A stretch of 64,000 nucleotides of DNA from Amia ocellicauda (GCF_036373705.1 NC_089851.1:59098350-59162349), one strand, 5' to 3'; counted from the stretch's first letter, positions 24,420 through 35,895 are shown. Numbers and translations: made by a program. Notes: a model not told the origin generated them from the letters alone.

Positions 24420-25145
24420 GACATATTGGCCGTTGATATTTTCATCTGCCGGACAACTACATGTGATGCCGAAAAGTCGGCATTTGCCGTGTTATCTAGA
24501 GCCATAAATTAATGGTTTAAGTAATATTTCTACTTAAAAGGATTTAAATTCGATTTTCAGGAGCCTCAATATTTTGACCATCTTATATACTGACAAATAC
24601 ATATGAGATGTACTCAATATTCTACCATAGACAGAGAAAATACACTTTGTATTTCTTTGTAGCCTAGGGGAAATACAATATTCTACATTAACATTATGCT
24701 TCTATGGATATTCACCCAGTATTTAGGTGGAATATTTGGATGCAAGGACCTGCCTTCTTGGTGGCATTCAGCATTCCTTAGATTCTATTGCATTTAAAAT
24801 CGTTCAGCAATGATGTTCTAGTGCTTGTTTCTCAATTTAATCATCTCTAGAATCAGGCTTTCATGATGCATGTATTGATGTCCCTATATGTGCTTTACAA
24901 GGTCATAGATTTGTTGTAATCTACAGTTTTCGTCCTTGAAATTGATGTATAACTATTATGTATTTTTTTTCTTGACCTGCTTAATAATTGATACAAATGA
25001 GAACATTATTTTATTTGACCATGTAAGGGGTTTTCTCTGTATACTTCTTGCGTGCTTGATCTTCAAACCCCACTTATCTTTCAAATCGAGGATTCTGCCC
25101 AATGGGGAAGGGGCCTATGTCATTACCATGGTACCACTGTGAATG
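24420..25145. other. Noncoding DNA
   Basis: AT-rich sequence with no supported feature between the LINE tail and the next Tc1 relic. Confidence 0.6.
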
Positions 25146-25278
25146 TACACGACCATTCAAAAGTTTGGGGTCACTTAGAAATGTCATTTTTTTCCATGAA
25201 AACATACATGAAATGAGTTTGAATAGGAAATATAGCAAAATGAATAGGAAATATAGTCATTGACAATAATTGTGTCCT

Positions 25279-26615
25279 TCAGACTTTGCTTTCATCAAAT
25301 AATCCTCCATTTGCAGCAATTACAGCCTTGCAGACCTTTGTCATTCTACTTGTCAATTTGTTGAGGTAATCTGAAGAGATTTCACCCCATGCTTCCTGAA
25401 GCACCTCCCACAAGTTGGATTGACGTACCATACGGTCAAGCTGCTCCCACAACCGCTCAGTAGGGTTGCGATCCAGTGACTGTGCTGGCCACTCCATTAT
25501 AGACAGAATACCAGCTGACTGCTTCTTCCCTAAATAGTTCTTGCATAGTTTGGAGCTGTACTTTTGGGTCATTGTCCTGTTGCAGGAGGAAACTGGAACA
25601 GGGTATGGCATTGCGTTGCAAAATAGAGTGATGGCCTTCCTTCTTCAAGATACCTTTACCCTAGGGATGCACCAATTAATCGGCCAGCAATCGGTATTGA
25701 CAGGTTACAGGCCAAAAATGTAATAATCGGTATCGGCAGACTACTTCAAAATGGCGATTACTTGTACCACCAATGCTTGTACCCCATTCATACAAATCCG
25801 AGGTAAAATAGACTTTTCTTATTCAAATATATGGAAGAATAACTTGTATAATTAAAATGAGCTGAAATTAGAAGCCTTATCAGAAACAACATTTTTATTT
25901 AATTTATGACAGGGTAGAAAGTTACAGAAATGTCATAACATCGGTATCGGCATCGGCCGATTATGTTATATGAACATCGGCTATCGGTATCGGCCAATAA
26001 TTTTCTTATCGGTGCATCCCTACTTTACCCTGTGAAAATCTCCCACTTTACCACCACCAAAGCACCCCCAGAGCATCACATTGCCTCCACCATGCTTGAC
26101 AGATGGCATCAAGCACTCCTCCAGCATCTTTTCATTTGCTCTGCATCTCACGAGTGTTCTTCTTTGTGATCCGAACACCTCAAACTTAGATTCATCTGCC
26201 AATAACACTTTTTTCCAATCTGCCTCTGTCCAGTGTCTGTGTTCTTAAATTTTTATTTTTATTCTCCAGTCTAAGACCAGCACCCCAGAGTCACCTCTTC
26301 ACTGTTGACGGTGAGACTGGTGTTTTGCGGGTACTATTTAATGAAGCTGCCAGTTGGGGAACTGTGAGGCGTCCATTTAGCAAACTAGACACTCTAATGT
26401 ATTTGTCCTATTGCTCAGTTGTGCACCAGGGCCTCCCACTCCTCTTTCTATTCTGGTTAGAGCCAGTTTGCACTGTTCTGTGAAGGGAGTAGTACACAGC
26501 ATTGTACGAAGTTGTACTTCAGTATCTTGGCAATTTCTCTGATGGAATAGCCTTCATTTCTCAGAACAAGAATAGACTGACGAGTTTCAGAAGAAAGTTC
26601 TCTGTTTCTGGCCAT
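25279..26615 (-). pseudogene. Tc1 transposase, interrupted and frameshifted
   Basis: The minus-strand start at 26615 gives MARNRELSSETRQSILVLRN and a helix-turn-helix (YSIREIAKILKYN). Later pieces include LLADESKFEVFG (first catalytic Asp, about 26190), QQDNDPK (second Asp, about 25570) and DRNPTERLWEQLD (Glu, about 25470). The MITE at 25662-26022 lies between the first and second catalytic aspartates, and frames also shift elsewhere. Confidence 0.85.
25662..26022. mobile_element. hAT MITE nested in a Tc1 transposase gene
   Basis: The ends TAGGGATGCACC and GGTGCATCCCTA are inverted repeats, and internal ATCGGTATCGGC-type repeats lie near both ends. A perfect 8-bp duplication CTTTACCC flanks it (25654-25661 and 26023-26030), as expected for hAT. 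It has no coding capacity. Confidence 0.93.
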
Positions 26616-26825
26616 TTTGAGCCTGTAATTGAACCCACAATTGCTTATGCTCCAGATACTCAACTAGTCTAAAGAAGGCCAGTTTAATTGCTTATTTAAT
26701 CAGCACAACAGTTTTCAGCCGTGCTAACAATTGCAAAAGGGTTTTCTAATGATCAGTTAGCCTTTTAAAATGATAAACTTGATTAGCAAACACAACGTGC
26801 CATTGGAACACAGGACTGATTAGGG

Positions 26826-27502
26826 GATAAAATAAACCTTTTTTTGGCCACTAGCCACGGTGTCTGGTAGAAGGAAAAAACTTACCAGCCACTTGGTATT
26901 TTTACCAGCCAAAGGCAAACATCACCAGAAATACATGAGGGTGCGTAAATGTGTGGTGAACATGTTAAAACGTGGCATTTATTCGGGTAATTAATCAATC
27001 ACCATAACAAAAGCTAATTGCACACCTGTATAGACTAGACAGGTGTGTATGAGGGAAAAGGATCTGGATAGAAAAAACATGCTCCCACACAGTTTCTACT
27101 TGCAAGTGTTATAAGATCTTTGATCAAAACATTGCAGTCTATTGAATTATAACACTTCCTAGTAGAGACAGTGTGCGGGAGCATCTTCTTCAAATTAATC
27201 AATCACATATGCAATAACATGGCAGCTGATGGGGATCTGTATAAACACTAACACATGAGAAGGGGTGTTATAAGGTGACGCATTGCTCTTCATACTCGTC
27301 TTCCTCTTCACTGCTACTCCCTTCTCTGGGTTTCTGCACATCATTAAAAGTATTTAATTGGATTGGCTAGATATTCATAGAGCCATGGTCTGTGGTTGGG
27401 TAAAAAAATATCTCTAGGGATGATGACAGACAGTAACGTCCTTTCCATTGGCTATAGGCTACTATACTGTCACTCAGGCCAGCCCTCCCCTGCTTGCTTT
27501 AT
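26826..27502. other. Noncoding DNA upstream of the retroviral LTR
   Basis: No supported gene. The sequence between the truncated Tc1 and the LTR is ordinary AT-rich DNA. Confidence 0.55.
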
Positions 27503-27506
27503 CTAC

Positions 27507-27935
27507 TGTGGAAGGAAAGTTAGAAATTATTTCTCTAATACCTGTTAATCTCTCTTGTATACTTAAGAAAGATATGGTCAAGCTAGAAGGTCAGGCCAGA
27601 AGGTAGCTTGATTTCTGTTTGTTATTTATGATGAGAATCTTGCAGACAATGTCGAACAGTATGATTTAAGTGCCTGCTCCCTAATCCATGTGTTGATCTA
27701 TGAACTCTGTCCTATAATGATATATGTTCTGATTAGCTAACTTTTAAGATAACATAGTAATGACTTTCTGATTATAACCAGCTCTTTGATTTTTGTGTAT
27801 AAAAGCTCTGACTGTTAAAATGAAGGCAGAGCAACTTTGGGATCTTCTTGATTCACTGTTCCTCTCCACGCTGCGTGTATTAAAGGCATTGCAACTAACG
27901 TTCCAACCTGATTTGAAGATGATTGTTCTTCCACA
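27507..27935 (+). repeat. 5' LTR
   Basis: Starts TGTGGAAGGAAAG and ends CTTCCACA, with inverted termini. It contains a TATA box (GTATAAAAGCTC, about 27798) and an ATTAAA-type signal near 27880. It matches the 3' LTR closely, with about a dozen substitutions by eye, and has about 29 bp near 27745-27775 that the 3' LTR lacks. Confidence 0.93.
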
Positions 27936-27940
27936 TTATC

Positions 27941-27960
27941 TGGCGACGAGGATCGGGATC
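27941..27960 (+). promoter_or_regulatory. Retroviral primer-binding site, tRNA-Ser(GCU) type
   Basis: TGGCGACGAGGAT lies 5 nt after the LTR end and matches the 3' end of vertebrate tRNA-Ser(GCU) plus CCA. The following bases (CGGGATC) differ slightly from a perfect complement. A splice donor-like AAG|GTAAGG follows at about 28031. Confidence 0.7.
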
Positions 27961-28867
27961 GCTAACCCTGACGGAGAGGACCGGAGTTGCCAGACCAGTG
28001 ACCAGCAAAGCCGCACCGGCAGAATAATAAGGTAAGGGAGCCTTTTAAAATCCCTACTGCGGTGCTTTGTTTTCACTTGTCTGCTCGCCTGGCCCCCTGA
28101 CGATCAGGTAACGCGATCTATATTTTAATTAAACAATGTTGCTTGCCTTACATCAAATACTTGAGGCAGGAAATGTTTTCTTGCTTGTAAAGAAACAAAG
28201 GTTTCTTAGGGTTACCATAGACTTGACTGTGTCTTCTTGTTTATGAAGAAACAGGACTGTTTTTTCCTGTTTGGGTTCCCGCAGACTAAAGTGTGTCTGT
28301 AAACTGCAACATAGGTTTGACCTACTATTAAAAAAAAAAAAAAGCGCTAATTAATTGTTCAATATCTGATACGCCGGTGATAATATAAAATAACGTGTTT
28401 ATAGTTTATAGAAGTTTATAGTGTTTATGGTAAATGAAGAAAAGTAATTAAGTTATATACAAGTTCTATAAATGCAAACATATTGAAAAACATGCTTGTT
28501 ATTATTCCTATATAGCATTTATTATTATATATTTTTTTTTCTCTCCCTTGTCGCTTTATTGTTATTTTGCGGGCTTGCACGCCTTGGTTGTTGTGTACAA
28601 AACGATACATAGAAAATGGGAAAATGTGTTACTGTGTGGGAACAGCTCTAGTAAGACGGGCGACCCGCCACTTAAAGGTACACGTCAGGTACATGTATGA
28701 TAACTATGGAGTGAAGCGGTGCGCGATGTGCACAAGTGGTTTGACTGGACAATAGGTGACAGAAAGTTAAGGTTTCCAGAAGATGGGACTTTTGATTCAG
28801 ATAGACTTTAAACGGTTTTGCAAAATAGGAATACAAAGCCGGGAGAAGTAAACTAGAAAGTGTTTAT
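27961..28867 (+). other. Retroviral leader region, no gag recognised
   Basis: Contains the putative major splice donor near 28031 and an A-run near 28330. No gag-like protein could be followed. It ends at the Polinton insertion. Confidence 0.5.
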
Positions 28868-28873
28868 TATGTA

Positions 28874-29192
28874 AGTAGAATTGGGGGCGCCATAGGCGTT
28901 TCCAGATATTTTATGGCATGTTACGTCACTTATTTATTATACCTACGTCATATACAGACGGAAGTGTACACCCATAGCGCCCTAACCCCCCACGATGACC
29001 CCAATGACCTCCCTTATCCTACTGTCCTTCTCTCGCCCCTAGCCCCCCTCCCTCCACCCACACTGCTTAGTTCTGCAGGCCTTTGTTCTTGCCGGAGAGT
29101 GTGAATGTTCAGAGTGTGAATGTTTCAGGTCCTGGGGGGTTGTGACCCCCCCCCCCCATTAAGTTAGAATAGCTCCATTGTTTCAGTAATAG

Positions 29193-29230
<38 letters not shown>

Positions 29231-29541
29231 CTCTCTCTCTTTATCTTGTAGTGAATTCATTTTTTTTTGTTAAACGTCTTCTAACTGTCTTAAAAGTTAA
29301 TAAGATTTAAACTTAAGATATTGTTCAATTTCTTAACAGTCCCTTATCCTGGCTTACAAATGTTACGATATACCACATTATTTTCTTACATTCTTAATCT
29401 TTAGAACTCCTTAAATTACTCTAGCCCTCTAAGTAAAGTGCTTAGGGGGAAAGTTTTTTAAAATTTATTTTAGCTCGCTCTCGCTCTCCCTCTCTCTCTC
29501 TCATGAAATGCGTAACGTGAAGTCTGAGATTAAAATGAATG
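28874..29541 (+). repeat. Left terminal inverted repeat of the Polinton
   Basis: Matches the reverse complement of 42641-43334. It begins AGTAGAATTGGGGGCGCC and ends GAGATTAAAATGAATG. It contains a poly-C run (about 29148), (ATCT)n (about 29198-29232) and a CT-rich tract (about 29475-29500) whose lengths differ from the other arm. Confidence 0.93.
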
Positions 29542-30361
29542 CTTGTGGGGATTGAGGTCTGTGTGATGTCCCTCAATGTGACGTGGCTCACAACGAGGGG
29601 AGTGTACGTGTGTGTGAGTGGGTTGGTGGTTTTATGCTAATAGTCCCCTAGAGACAGGGTCTGACCGCTTGTTGAAATCAAAATAGTCTAATCCTTCTAA
29701 CCGATATAATTTATTAAACATGTATCAAAAGTCCAAATAACTCTTTTGTCTGATCTAAACGCTTTCTGATTAGTTGCTACACATTTTGATACCAAACACG
29801 CCTGTGTCCCATCAATAACCTGGGCTGGACCAGGAAGTCATTTTAAACATCCCGAGGCTTAGATAAAGCTGATGTTGAAATACTGATTTTAAAATGCTAA
29901 ACATCCTAGGGTCTGTCTTTAGACTTAAAAGACAAAACAGGTTCCCTAAAACAGTGATCAGAAATACAATGGTTAGCTAGAAGTCTGGTGTATATAGTAT
30001 TATAGTCCTTTTCTTTGAGCTTGGGTTAATCGCTAGCTCGATAAACTGTTGAAATAGTCTTAGATTTATATAGAGTCTATAGAGTTTCTATAGGTCTAGC
30101 TGATTCGGTTATTTTTTTTTTTTTTGGACATCGAGTCAGGGGAGGCGCCACCTTGGCAGTCATTTGAATTATGCCGCTGAGAGAGCTGATTGGTTGTGGG
30201 GGGTGTTTAACAAGGTGACTGAAAGTCTGGGGGGTGCCCCAGAAAATTGACCCCCACCGCAGATTCATAGGCATAAATATGTGGTGAGGTCTCCGTCTTG
30301 ATGCATCATCCGCACCTCCCGAGTGAAGTGAAGTGAAGACCTCTGCTACTGAAGAACTACA
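29542..30361 (+). promoter_or_regulatory. Upstream region of the spliced Polinton gene
   Basis: Noncoding, with a T-run near 30112-30124 and a TATA-like GCATAAATATG at about 30271-30281, some 80 bp before the first ATG at 30362. A direct GTGAAGTGAAGTGAAG repeat lies in the presumed 5' leader (about 30322-30338). Confidence 0.45.
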
Positions 30362-30606
30362 ATGGCCGGAAACGGCATCACAGACTTCGGCTTGAACGAA
30401 TTTTTCGGTAAGTCTTCAGATTCCATTCATTGTTACGGGATGTGTTATACACATGTTTTGTAAATAAGGCTATAACCTCTGTTTTAAGAACTGTAACTTT
30501 ATTTTACAGACAGTCAACAATCTTTAATACCCAACGCGGAGGCCATAATTTGGAACGCCTCTGTGATTAACGAAGGTAAGCTTTAATTGTTTATATAGGA
30601 ACTATG

Positions 30607-30642
<36 letters not shown>

Positions 30643-31975
30643 TGCTGTGTTTGTGCTTTAAGTTAGCTGTTATATAATGTTTGTTAATGTTTTGAATTAA
30701 TTACACAGAGGTTGCCGAAAGGATCAATGTTATCGAGATACTGAGAGAAGCTACCGTACCTATACGAGAGATCTACAGACTACGTAAGAACTAAATTATC
30801 TTTCATCACATTATCGGCACTTATTTGTACCCATTTATACAGCGGTGTCGAGGGATCCACGGTACTTTTTAAAACATATTATTTTTTAACAGCTGTAAGA
30901 AACGTGATCCTAGACAGTCAGTAATGTCCTTCAAACTTTAAGTCTTTAAACGGGTTTGTTTGTTTGTACCGCTGAGGCTTGAGGGGTATTTTTTGTATTT
31001 ATTTTTTTTGGGTGGGAGGGTGTGTTAGTCTGTTTCGTGGGTGGGTGTAGATGACATGCTGGGGCATGTAGCATGGCCTTGTTTAGAAATGTTTGTTTGA
31101 ACACTCAGTTGGTTGTGAAGTTAAGCTTACCGTCACAGATGTTTTAGTGAGTTGTTTGTAATATCTACCGTTATTTTGATAGTTTAAGATGTATATAGAT
31201 GTTTGTGATTGTATTTTAAAGTGTTTGGGTTGATTGTAAATGACTACATGTGTTCATTTTGTATTCTTTTCTTTTTTATGTTTGTTATTATTATTTTTTT
31301 AGATGGTGAAAATGCTCCCGAACCAGGAATCTCCGGGGTCAGACGACATTTAAACTTGGAAGGTTTGTTTAAAAGCTAAATGTTGTTAGTCGTCTATAAA
31401 CCTGTGTTATGATAATATTAATATTACCGTTTTAAAGAATCGTTTATTATGACTTTATTTACGGTTTGTATTTTATGCAGTTTTTACATGGTTCATACGT
31501 TTTATAGCGAGTGTTTATATGTCTATTGTTTGTAAATAATAGCATCAATGTGTTTTGTTTGTTCCTAAGGCTAATTTTCAAAGGTCTAAAATGACCCTAG
31601 CATAGCGTTTAAATCATTTGATTTAAATGAAGAGTTTCATCGTCACTCAACCCGCCCTCGATCCTGTATCCAAGATACGGGAGCAGTACCCCGCCTATGC
31701 CAGATTACCCTCAAGTTCTTTTGGGTCACCACTCCCGAGTCTACGTTCGACCCCTTCAAATCCCGGACAGTATCCGCCGATGGGTGGAGATCTACTGAAC
31801 CACCTATAGACCTGCATCGATAGACGAATGCCCGGATATAATCCCACAAGTGGCACGTGAGTTGTTATTGGATATACTAGATTATCAAAAAATGATTATA
31901 CATGCACAAAGCCTGGCTATAGAGGGTCAAAACATTATTATTAATACAGTTAATAACGCCATAGATCGAAATTAA
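30362..31975 (+). pseudogene. Unrecognised five-exon spliced gene of the Polinton
   Basis: Exons inferred from an unbroken frame and GT-AG sites: 30362-30407, 30510-30575, 30709-30783, 31303-31362 and 31606 to about 31975. Donors are GTAAGT, GTAAGC, GTAAGA and GTTTGT; acceptors end ACAG, ACAG, TTAG and ATAG. Every intron falls after codon position 1, and internal exons are multiples of three (66, 75, 60 nt). The protein starts MAGNGITDFGLNEFF, and exon 3 encodes an amphipathic segment (RINVIEILREATVPIREIYR). The last exon stops at 31821, but another frame stays open to TAA 31973-31975, suggesting one frameshift. An AATAAATAAATG polyadenylation-like signal follows at about 32030. No family was recognised. 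Its position suggests an accessory or early gene, which is inference. Confidence 0.6.
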
Positions 31976-32054
31976 TATTTTATTAGCGGTAAAACGACTC
32001 GAAAGTGTGGGATGTGGTGTTGTGTAAAATAAATAAATGAATGAATAAACAAAA

Positions 32055-35000
32055 ATGTCTGGACATGGTAAAAGAGTTCACAATCCGAATGATTATGACC
32101 GAGTTCAGTCCCCAAAAAGACCATCCAGAGAGAATGGACCCGTTCATGTCGAGAACTCAGCCAGCCATCCAATAAACCCGGAACTATTGCAAATGGTAAA
32201 TGATTTAAATAACAGACCCTTACCCCCGATAGAGTTAAACACCCTGTTCCCTCCTGATTTGGTCGAATTGCCGCTGAATCCCGACCTGTTGCAAATTGTT
32301 AATGATATAAATATCCTACCCCTGCCAATGTCTCCTATAGAGCCCCGGCCCCCAATACATCCTGATTTACTAGAAATGGTTGATGCTTTGAATGTGATAC
32401 CCTGTCCAAATTCTGTCCCTGTTACAAATTAATTGTGCCCATTAGAACACCGGGGTTCTGCTGAAGCAGCCGGTGCTATAGAGCAGGATCTTGACATTAA
32501 CCGGTTTGATATCTTTGAAGGTCTTTTACAGACCTTAAATGAGACTCGTCAAAATGGTGGCTTTGCGGGTTGTTGGGGTGATGTGGAGGGTTGTGATACT
32601 GATAAAGTGGTAGGGGGCAGACTCGGTGAGAACAAGGGTAGTGAGGGTTTTGGGCAAACTGTGGACAATCCTAAGAGGTTCGTTGATCCAGTGATTATAG
32701 ATAGACCGGCCTATAACAATTTTGAAATTATGCAGCATTTTAATTTTGCAGAACTTTTCAATTGTGATAATTATGCTGAAATATTCGTCAACATACACGA
32801 TGCCTTGCAAAGCATGATTGAGCGGGTGGCTGATAGGGTTAGACCTCGAGATGTTGTCCTGTTAGAACTGAGGGGTGATGATTTGTTTAGCAACCTGTCT
32901 GTAATGCCTTGTTACAGAGTAACGCATCCATCTTAGCCGATGAAAGTTTGACCCTGGTTCTAAATGTGGTGCGTGACCGTGAGGGAGGGGCTTGTAGAAG
33001 ACAGTTGTCAAAATGTTTGAAGAATGACATAATCCGGATTAAGATCAGACAGTTAGTGGTGAACTCCGATGGGGACAACAAAATCTGTTGCCTTTTCAGA
33101 CATCTTCAAGTTTGAGGAGAAATTGTCTTTAAAAATTGTGGTGTGTGTGATAAATGACGTGTTTGTGAAATTTCAGATGCATTCTGACCCCCACGAACAG
33201 ACGCTGTTTCTCTTCCTTAATGATAGTCATTACATTGGAATAAAGAGTTTGACGGCTTTTTTGGGTTGTTCGTACGTTTGCCCCTTCTGTTATGCGGCAT
33301 TCAACGATAAGCTTAAACACCGATGCACCGGTTACTGCAATGTTTTCTGAGCATAAGGTGCCGAGGGTTAACAGCGAGGGTGTTGAACTGAGCGCCTGTG
33401 ATCAAACAAAATATTGCCCCAAATGTCGTTTCCAATACCGGTTTCATAAGGGCAAGACCCACAAATGTTCGAAACAGCGGTGTCGGCTGTGTAAGGCCGA
33501 CCTGACCCTAGAGGCCGAACACCAATGTTTTATTCAGTCTGTTAAAAAGGAGCCACTGCATAAACTGTATGTCTTTTTTGATTTTGAATGTTGCCAGGAA
33601 AAAGGGATCCATGTCGGCCAGCGGTGAGGATTGTGTCAGTGCTTTCTTTATAAAATACCGTAGTCTGAAATACCTCAATTACACGTTTATTGCACACAAT
33701 GCTAAGGGTTATGATTCTTACGTTTTGATGAAGTATCTGGTGGAGAACGTGGTGACCCCTAAAATTATTGCTCAGGGGAGCAAGATAATGTGTTTCACCG
33801 ATGAAACTTTCAACCAAAGGTACATAGATTCGCTGAATTTCCTACCCATGAAATTGAGTGCTTTGCCTAAAGCTCTGGGTTTCGCGTCTCAGAAGAAAGG
33901 TTGGTTCTGTCACAGTGGTTGGAATACCTGACTACCCGGGATGACATCATGATCAGTCACGCTTTAAACCGCGGGGAAGTCAAAATGGGTCCCTACCACT
34001 ACCCCAGGTGGCTGGGGTGCGTACCGCTTACGAGTTTGCCGGTTGTATTTTCCACGGGTGTCCGCAATGTTTTGATCCAAACACCTTTAATCCTGTAACT
34101 CAAAAACTCTGTGGTGATGTGCACTATAATTTTCAGCAACGAATTGAAACATTAAAAAAACACCTATGGTTTGAACGTGGTGGTGATTTGGGAACACTAG
34201 TGGACCACCCTGAAGCAGCAGGATGAGGGGGTGCGGGTCTTCATGGAAACCTTTGACTTTCCAGAACGTCTCCAACCCCGGGAGGCATTATTTGGGGGTT
34301 GGACCAACGCCATCTGTTTACATTATGAGGTAAAGTCAGGGGAGAGAGTAGATTACTATGACTTCACTAGCTTGTACCCATTTGTCAACAAAACTAAAAT
34401 GTATCCCTTGGGACATCCAAACATTATTTATCGCGACTTTCTCGACATCAGTCATTACTTTGGCTTGATCAAATTCACCGTATACCCGCCCCGAGGTCTA
34501 TTCTTGCCCGTGTTGCCTTACAGGTGCTCGGGAAAATTGATGTTACCTCTGTGTAGAACATGTGTGGAAACAATCGTCTAAATACAACCTTGATTAAAAA
34601 CCCCGAACAGTTTATAGAATTCATGTTTTCCAAAGAACACGATGTATCCCACTTTCTAATTCATAAATGACCGAGTGGCCCAGGTGCAATGGCGGACCCC
34701 GAAAGATTTCCCCACCCGCCAGGGTAACGTTAATGTGTTTATTGCAATTTTTTCCACGGCTTACGCCCAGCTTGAACTGTACAACTTAATGGACCAACTA
34801 CAGGAGTGCACGCTCTATCACGATACTGACTCTGTGATCTTTGTCACCAGGCCGGGGGATTGGGTCCCGCCCCTCGGGGACTACTTTGGGGAGTTAACGA
34901 GCGAGCTAGATCCTCAGGACCACATAGTGGAGTTTGTTTCAGGGTTCCAAAGACTTACGCATACAGAACAGCTGCTGGTAAGACATGTATGAAAGTTAAG

Positions 35001-35231
35001 GGGATCACTCTGAACCATTGTAACAACAAAATCATTATGATGACCCTGGTCCACAGTTTTGTAACTGAAAAAGACGCGCCTTCTCGTGAGATTATTACTT
35101 CCAGAAACTGAATCTATCTGAATTAAAAGGGTTACATGTTGGAAAATAGATCACTAAACAAACGGTTCAGGGTGGTGTACAATAAAAGAGTGTTGATGCC
35201 CGACTATAACACTCTACCTTATGAATATTAG
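32055..35231 (+). pseudogene. Protein-primed-type B DNA polymerase, heavily disrupted
   Basis: Begins MSGHGKRVHNPNDYDR. The N-terminus holds three imperfect repeats of the pattern NPELLQMVNDLN and is crossed by an in-frame stop at 32430. Zinc-ribbon-like Cys/His groups follow (CPFC...H.C, about 33280-33330; CPKC...C..C, about 33415-33495). Exonuclease motifs FFDFE (about 33575) and HNAKGYDSY (about 33697) and polymerase motif A DFTSLYP (about 34360) and motif C HDTDS (about 34819) are visible. Between motifs A and C the sequence jumps near 34,580 and polymerase motif B is missing. Segments are also missing near 33,620 and 33,905. At least seven frame changes occur. The last codons end in TAG at 35229-35231, overlapping the ATPase start by 11 bp. 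Confidence 0.93.
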
Positions 35232-35889
35232 CGGTGGTTTTGATAACAGACTTCAACATCCTTTTTCATGTATTATAGCCGGTCCCTCCAACTCGGGTCA
35301 GAGCTATCTTATAAAGAATTTCATAGAAAATGTGGAAGCGACCGTGTCCCAAAATCTCGACAACATAGTGTGGTGCTACTCTTGCTGGCAGCCGCTCTAC
35401 GATGCTTTGGCGGCGAAAATAAAAAATCTGAAATTTGTACAGGGAGTCCCCGACTCGCTGTGTGATGATGAGTTGTCAAAAAGTCTAACTAATCTAGTGG
35501 TCCTTGATGACCTGATGGAACTGGCCAGTGACAATAGCGAGGTGGAAAATGCCTTCACAAAGTACACTCATCATCGGAATTTAAGCATTATTTATTTAGT
35601 TCAAAATTTATTTTTGCAAGGTAAAAAAAGTCGCACTATTAATTTAAACACTAATTATATAATTATTTTTTTAAATCCCAGAGATAAACTACAGGTTACC
35701 GTCTTGGCTCGTCAAATGTACCCCAAACAGACAAAGTTCTTTTTGGAGGCTTTTGAGGACGCTACCAAAAAACCCTACGGGTACTTGCTCGCCGATTTTA
35801 AAGCACAAACCCCGGAAGACTTTCGTCTCGGAACAGGTTTGTGCCCTCCAGATTGGCCGGCTGTGTATGTGCTAAAGAAAAGGAAATAA
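35221..35889 (+). CDS. Packaging ATPase (FtsK/HerA, A32-like), Walker A Lys replaced
   Basis: An intact 222-residue ORF. Its N-terminal third carries the P-loop GPSNSGQSYL (residues 21-30), and Walker B is LVVLDDLM (about residues 92-99). It also has the family's C-terminal YGYLLADF. This ATPase class pumps DNA into capsids of Polintons and related large DNA viruses. The P-loop lysine, normally required for phosphate binding, is glutamine at residue 27 (codon CAG). This should abolish ATPase activity although the frame is otherwise open. Its start overlaps the polymerase stop by 11 bp, and the next gene begins 6 bp after its stop. Confidence 0.93.
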   Translation: MNISGGFDNRLQHPFSCIIAGPSNSGQSYLIKNFIENVEATVSQNLDNIVWCYSCWQPLYDALAAKIKNLKFVQGVPDSLCDDELSKSLTNLVVLDDLMELASDNSEVENAFTKYTHHRNLSIIYLVQNLFLQGKKSRTINLNTNYIIIFLNPRDKLQVTVLARQMYPKQTKFFLEAFEDATKKPYGYLLADFKAQTPEDFRLGTGLCPPDWPAVYVLKKRK

Positions 35890-35895
35890 ATAAGC

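Larger units (their letters stand above)
25148..26825 (-). mobile_element. Tc1 element, truncated at its right end and split by a MITE
   Basis: The left end (CACGACCATTCAAAAGTTTG) follows a TA at 25146-25147 and looks like a Tc1 inverted repeat. The minus-strand transposase lies inside. The opposite inverted repeat is missing: recognisable sequence stops near 26825. A 361-bp hAT MITE interrupts the coding region. Confidence 0.82.

Noticed and set aside
28913-29104. 63-residue ORF near the left TIR, mirrored at 43095-43328
   Set aside because: It lies wholly inside the inverted repeat and appears twice only because the TIR is duplicated; no coding bias.
32055-35231. Host DNA polymerase gene
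   Set aside because: The motif set and neighbours (packaging ATPase, capsid, integrase, TIRs) place it in a Polinton; no host-type introns.
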